Assembly (NCBI GenBank): GCA_024709185.1
Contig: JANJXE010000022.1
Span: 1 to 8,916, forward strand
From: Paludibacter sp.
GTDB taxonomy: Bacteria > Bacteroidota > Bacteroidia > Bacteroidales > Paludibacteraceae
Direction of reading: 5' to 3'
DNA length: 8,916 bases
The notes below the pieces were generated by a model that saw only the letters and a list, made by a program, of their open reading frames with translations, searched no databases and was not told where the DNA came from. A program made the translations under genes and the position numbers. Positions 7,676 to 8,916 of this stretch are shown piece after piece. Within the stretch, counting starts at the first letter, position 1; every line of letters starts with the position of its first letter.

Positions 7676-7749
7676 GGCTCCGTAGTTCAGCTGTATAGAA
7701 CGTCAGATTCCGGTTCTGAAGGTCGTGGGTTAGAATCCCGCCGGGGTCA
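7676..7749 (+). tRNA. tRNA-Arg (anticodon CCG)
   Basis: The 74 bases fold into a complete cloverleaf. The acceptor arms GGCTCCG and CGGGGTC pair fully, with G-U pairs at the second and fourth positions. The D stem is GTTC/GAAC. The anticodon stem TCAGA/TCTGA encloses the loop TTCCGGT, with anticodon CCG at 7710-7712 reading the arginine codon CGG. A five-base variable region and T stem GTGGG/CCCGC with loop TTAGAAT follow. The discriminator is A (7749). CCA is not encoded, as is usual in Bacteroidota, so it must be added after transcription. TTTTT follows at 7751-7755 and may contribute to termination. Confidence 0.96.
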
Positions 7750-7756
7750 CTTTTTA

Positions 7757-7784
7757 ATGATTAATGTTTAATTATTCATGATTA
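7757..7784 (+). repeat. Degenerate heptamer array, left flank of the inverted repeat
   Basis: Four units in 7-base register read ATGATTA, ATGTTTA, ATTATTC and ATGATTA. The first and last are identical, 21 bases apart. The array runs directly into the left inverted-repeat arm. The right-hand array on the opposite strand has the closely related unit ATGATAA. Confidence 0.65.
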
Positions 7785-7876
7785 ATGGGTGAGTTTAAGA
7801 GTATTTTCACAATTAATTCGACTTTTTAAATGCTAAGTCACATGTGAATCGTCTCTTAAACTCACCCATTTATCAT
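7778..7876. repeat. Long inverted repeat between tRNA-Arg and the channel gene
   Basis: Left arm 7778-7801 and right arm 7853-7876 are reverse complements at 23 of 24 positions, including a perfect 17-base core, ATGGGTGAGTTTAAGAG (7785-7801). Pairing is interrupted for four bases and resumes for five (TTCAC 7806-7810 with GTGAA 7844-7848), leaving an AT-rich loop of 33 bases (7811-7843). The core, 7785-7869, is flanked by TTA on both sides, which could be a 3-base target duplication but may only reflect the surrounding heptamers. Possible roles are a bidirectional terminator between convergent genes or a MITE-like element. A long T tract after the stem is missing on both strands, which weakens the terminator reading. 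I do not recognise a named family. Confidence 0.85.
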
Positions 7877-7890
7877 TTATCATTTATCAT
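7870..7890 (-). repeat. Three exact heptamer repeats, right flank of the inverted repeat
   Basis: TTATCAT occurs three times in tandem without a mismatch (ATGATAA on the minus strand). The outer units lie inside the channel gene and encode its last residues and stop; the innermost unit also forms the outer part of the right inverted-repeat arm. It mirrors the heptamer array at 7757-7784. Confidence 0.85.
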
Positions 7891-8916
7891 TCGATTCAGG
7901 TCTTTTCCCGAAGGTTGCTGGAAAATATCCAGTCCAAAAAAAGAAACCGCTGAGAGCAGGTGGTCGAAGATGTCGGCTTGTATCGATTCGTATTCGACCC
8001 AGGCTGTGGTGTTGGTGAAACAGTAGATTTCCAGAGGCACACCGCGATCTTCAATGGCCAGCTGGCGCACAATAATGGTCATGTCGGGCCGGATTTTGGG
8101 ATGACTCTTCAGGTAGGATTCCACATACTTACGAAACACCCCAAGATTGGTCATTCGCCTTCCATTAATCAGCACCGAAGTATCCACGTCGTTTTCAGCA
8201 TTATAAGCTTCTATTTCTTGTTGACGGCGAGTCAGGTAGTCTTTCACCAAAAAATATTTTTTATAGTTTTCGCGCGTTTCGGGATCTACAAAACGAATGG
8301 ACTGCGCATTAATATAGATAGAACGTTTGATACGTCGTCCTCCACTTTCCACCATGCCACGCCAGTTTTTAAAGCTGTCGGTGATAAAATAATAGGTAGG
8401 AATAGTGGTTATGGTTTTGTCCCAGTTTTGAACCTTAACCGTATGCAGATTAATGGCAATAACATCACCATCCGCATTAAATTTAGGCATTTCTATCCAG
8501 TCGCCCACCCTTACAATATCGCTCGATGAAATCTGTACGCTGGCTACAAAGCCCAAAATAGTATCCTTAAATACCAACAGCAGGATGGCAGTCATCGCAC
8601 CAAAAGCGCTCAGAAAATACACCGGTGATTTTCCCACTAAAACTGATAGGATGAGAATGGCTGTAGCAATATACAAAATGATGCGTATCAGCTGAAAATA
8701 ACTGGTCAGCGGTTTCTCCTTAAAAGATGGACGGGATGCCAGCGACAATTCGACAATTTTCAGAAAGGAAACCAGTATCATGGTACCTACAATAATGAGG
8801 TAGGTATCGGTGACTTTAATAATGAGAGGAAGTAAAAATTCGGATTCGCGAAAAATGGCCGGGGCCAAAACACGAACAAATATTGCGGGAATTACGTGCG
8901 AAAAGTTGCTGAACAC
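7873..8916 (-). CDS. YbdG-type mechanosensitive ion channel (MscS family), 5' end cut off
   Basis: MscS-family channels open under membrane tension and protect the cell from osmotic downshift; E. coli YbdG is a miniconductance-type member. The 347 visible residues closely resemble YbdG from about its residue 70 onward, so roughly 70 N-terminal residues, with one or two membrane helices, lie beyond the window. Visible hydrophobic helices are at ~36-56 and ~74-95, and the pore-lining region is at ~100-127 (FLSAFGAMTAILLLVFKDTILGF). The beta-domain signature GDWIEMPKFNADGDVI (138-153), then VKVQNWDKTITTIPTYYF and SGGRRIKRSI, are all family-typical. The GTG at the right edge is an internal valine codon, not a start. 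The C-terminus MINDK and the TGA stop are written by the heptamer repeat. Confidence 0.93.
   Translation of the reverse strand: MFSNFSHVIPAIFVRVLAPAIFRESEFLLPLIIKVTDTYLIIVGTMILVSFLKIVELSLASRPSFKEKPLTSYFQLIRIILYIATAILILSVLVGKSPVYFLSAFGAMTAILLLVFKDTILGFVASVQISSSDIVRVGDWIEMPKFNADGDVIAINLHTVKVQNWDKTITTIPTYYFITDSFKNWRGMVESGGRRIKRSIYINAQSIRFVDPETRENYKKYFLVKDYLTRRQQEIEAYNAENDVDTSVLINGRRMTNLGVFRKYVESYLKSHPKIRPDMTIIVRQLAIEDRGVPLEIYCFTNTTAWVEYESIQADIFDHLLSAVSFFGLDIFQQPSGKDLNRMINDK

Noticed and set aside
7778..7876. Standard Rho-independent terminator for the tRNA
   Set aside because: The loop is 33 bases long and no T tract directly follows the stem on either strand; the TTTTT straight after the tRNA (7751-7755) is a likelier end signal.
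7757..7890. CRISPR array or minisatellite
   Set aside because: Units are only 7 bases with no spacers, and the two arrays point in opposite directions around an inverted repeat.
7960..8529. 189-residue plus-strand open frame
   Set aside because: It is antisense to the channel gene, whose frame matches YbdG throughout.
8914..8916. GTG as the start codon of the channel gene
   Set aside because: The frame is open at the window edge, and homologues have about 70 more N-terminal residues.

Overview
The window looks like a chromosomal fragment from a member of the Bacteroidota. Four things point there: a type IX secretion system plug protein, promoter boxes of the TAnnTTTG type in front of several transcription units, a tRNA gene without an encoded CCA tail, and Nqr subunits that read like Bacteroidota versions. 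Both ends cut through genes (nqrD on the left, a YbdG-type mscS on the right), so this may be a whole short contig.

Layout: positions 1-3852 hold a minus-strand operon, nqrA-nqrB-nqrC-nqrD, for the Na+-pumping NADH:quinone reductase. Its genes are packed with gaps of 1 and 15 bases and a 4-base overlap; nqrE and nqrF would lie beyond position 1. A 177-base divergent promoter region (3853-4029) separates it from a plus-strand cluster: a T9SS plug protein (4030-5295), a YhcC/TIGR01212 radical SAM enzyme (5319-6242) and a CyuA/UPF0597 L-cysteine desulfidase (6247-7575). A tRNA-Arg(CCG) gene with its own promoter follows (7676-7749). A minus-strand YbdG-type mechanosensitive channel converges on it from the right edge (7873-8916).

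Functionally these are mostly housekeeping genes: respiratory sodium pumping, secretion, a probable tRNA-modifying radical SAM enzyme, cysteine breakdown and osmotic protection. I see no phage, CRISPR, toxin or defence system, and no new multi-gene system that I could defend. The best candidate for something undescribed is a symmetric non-coding element at 7757-7890, between the tRNA and the channel gene. Two heptamer arrays in opposite orientation flank a long inverted repeat, and one array runs into the channel gene and encodes its last residues.

The second notable point is the left edge. The nqrD reading frame keeps its family resemblance through three in-frame stop codons and several lost glycines. 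That suggests either sequence error at a contig end or real decay of the 3' part of nqrD.
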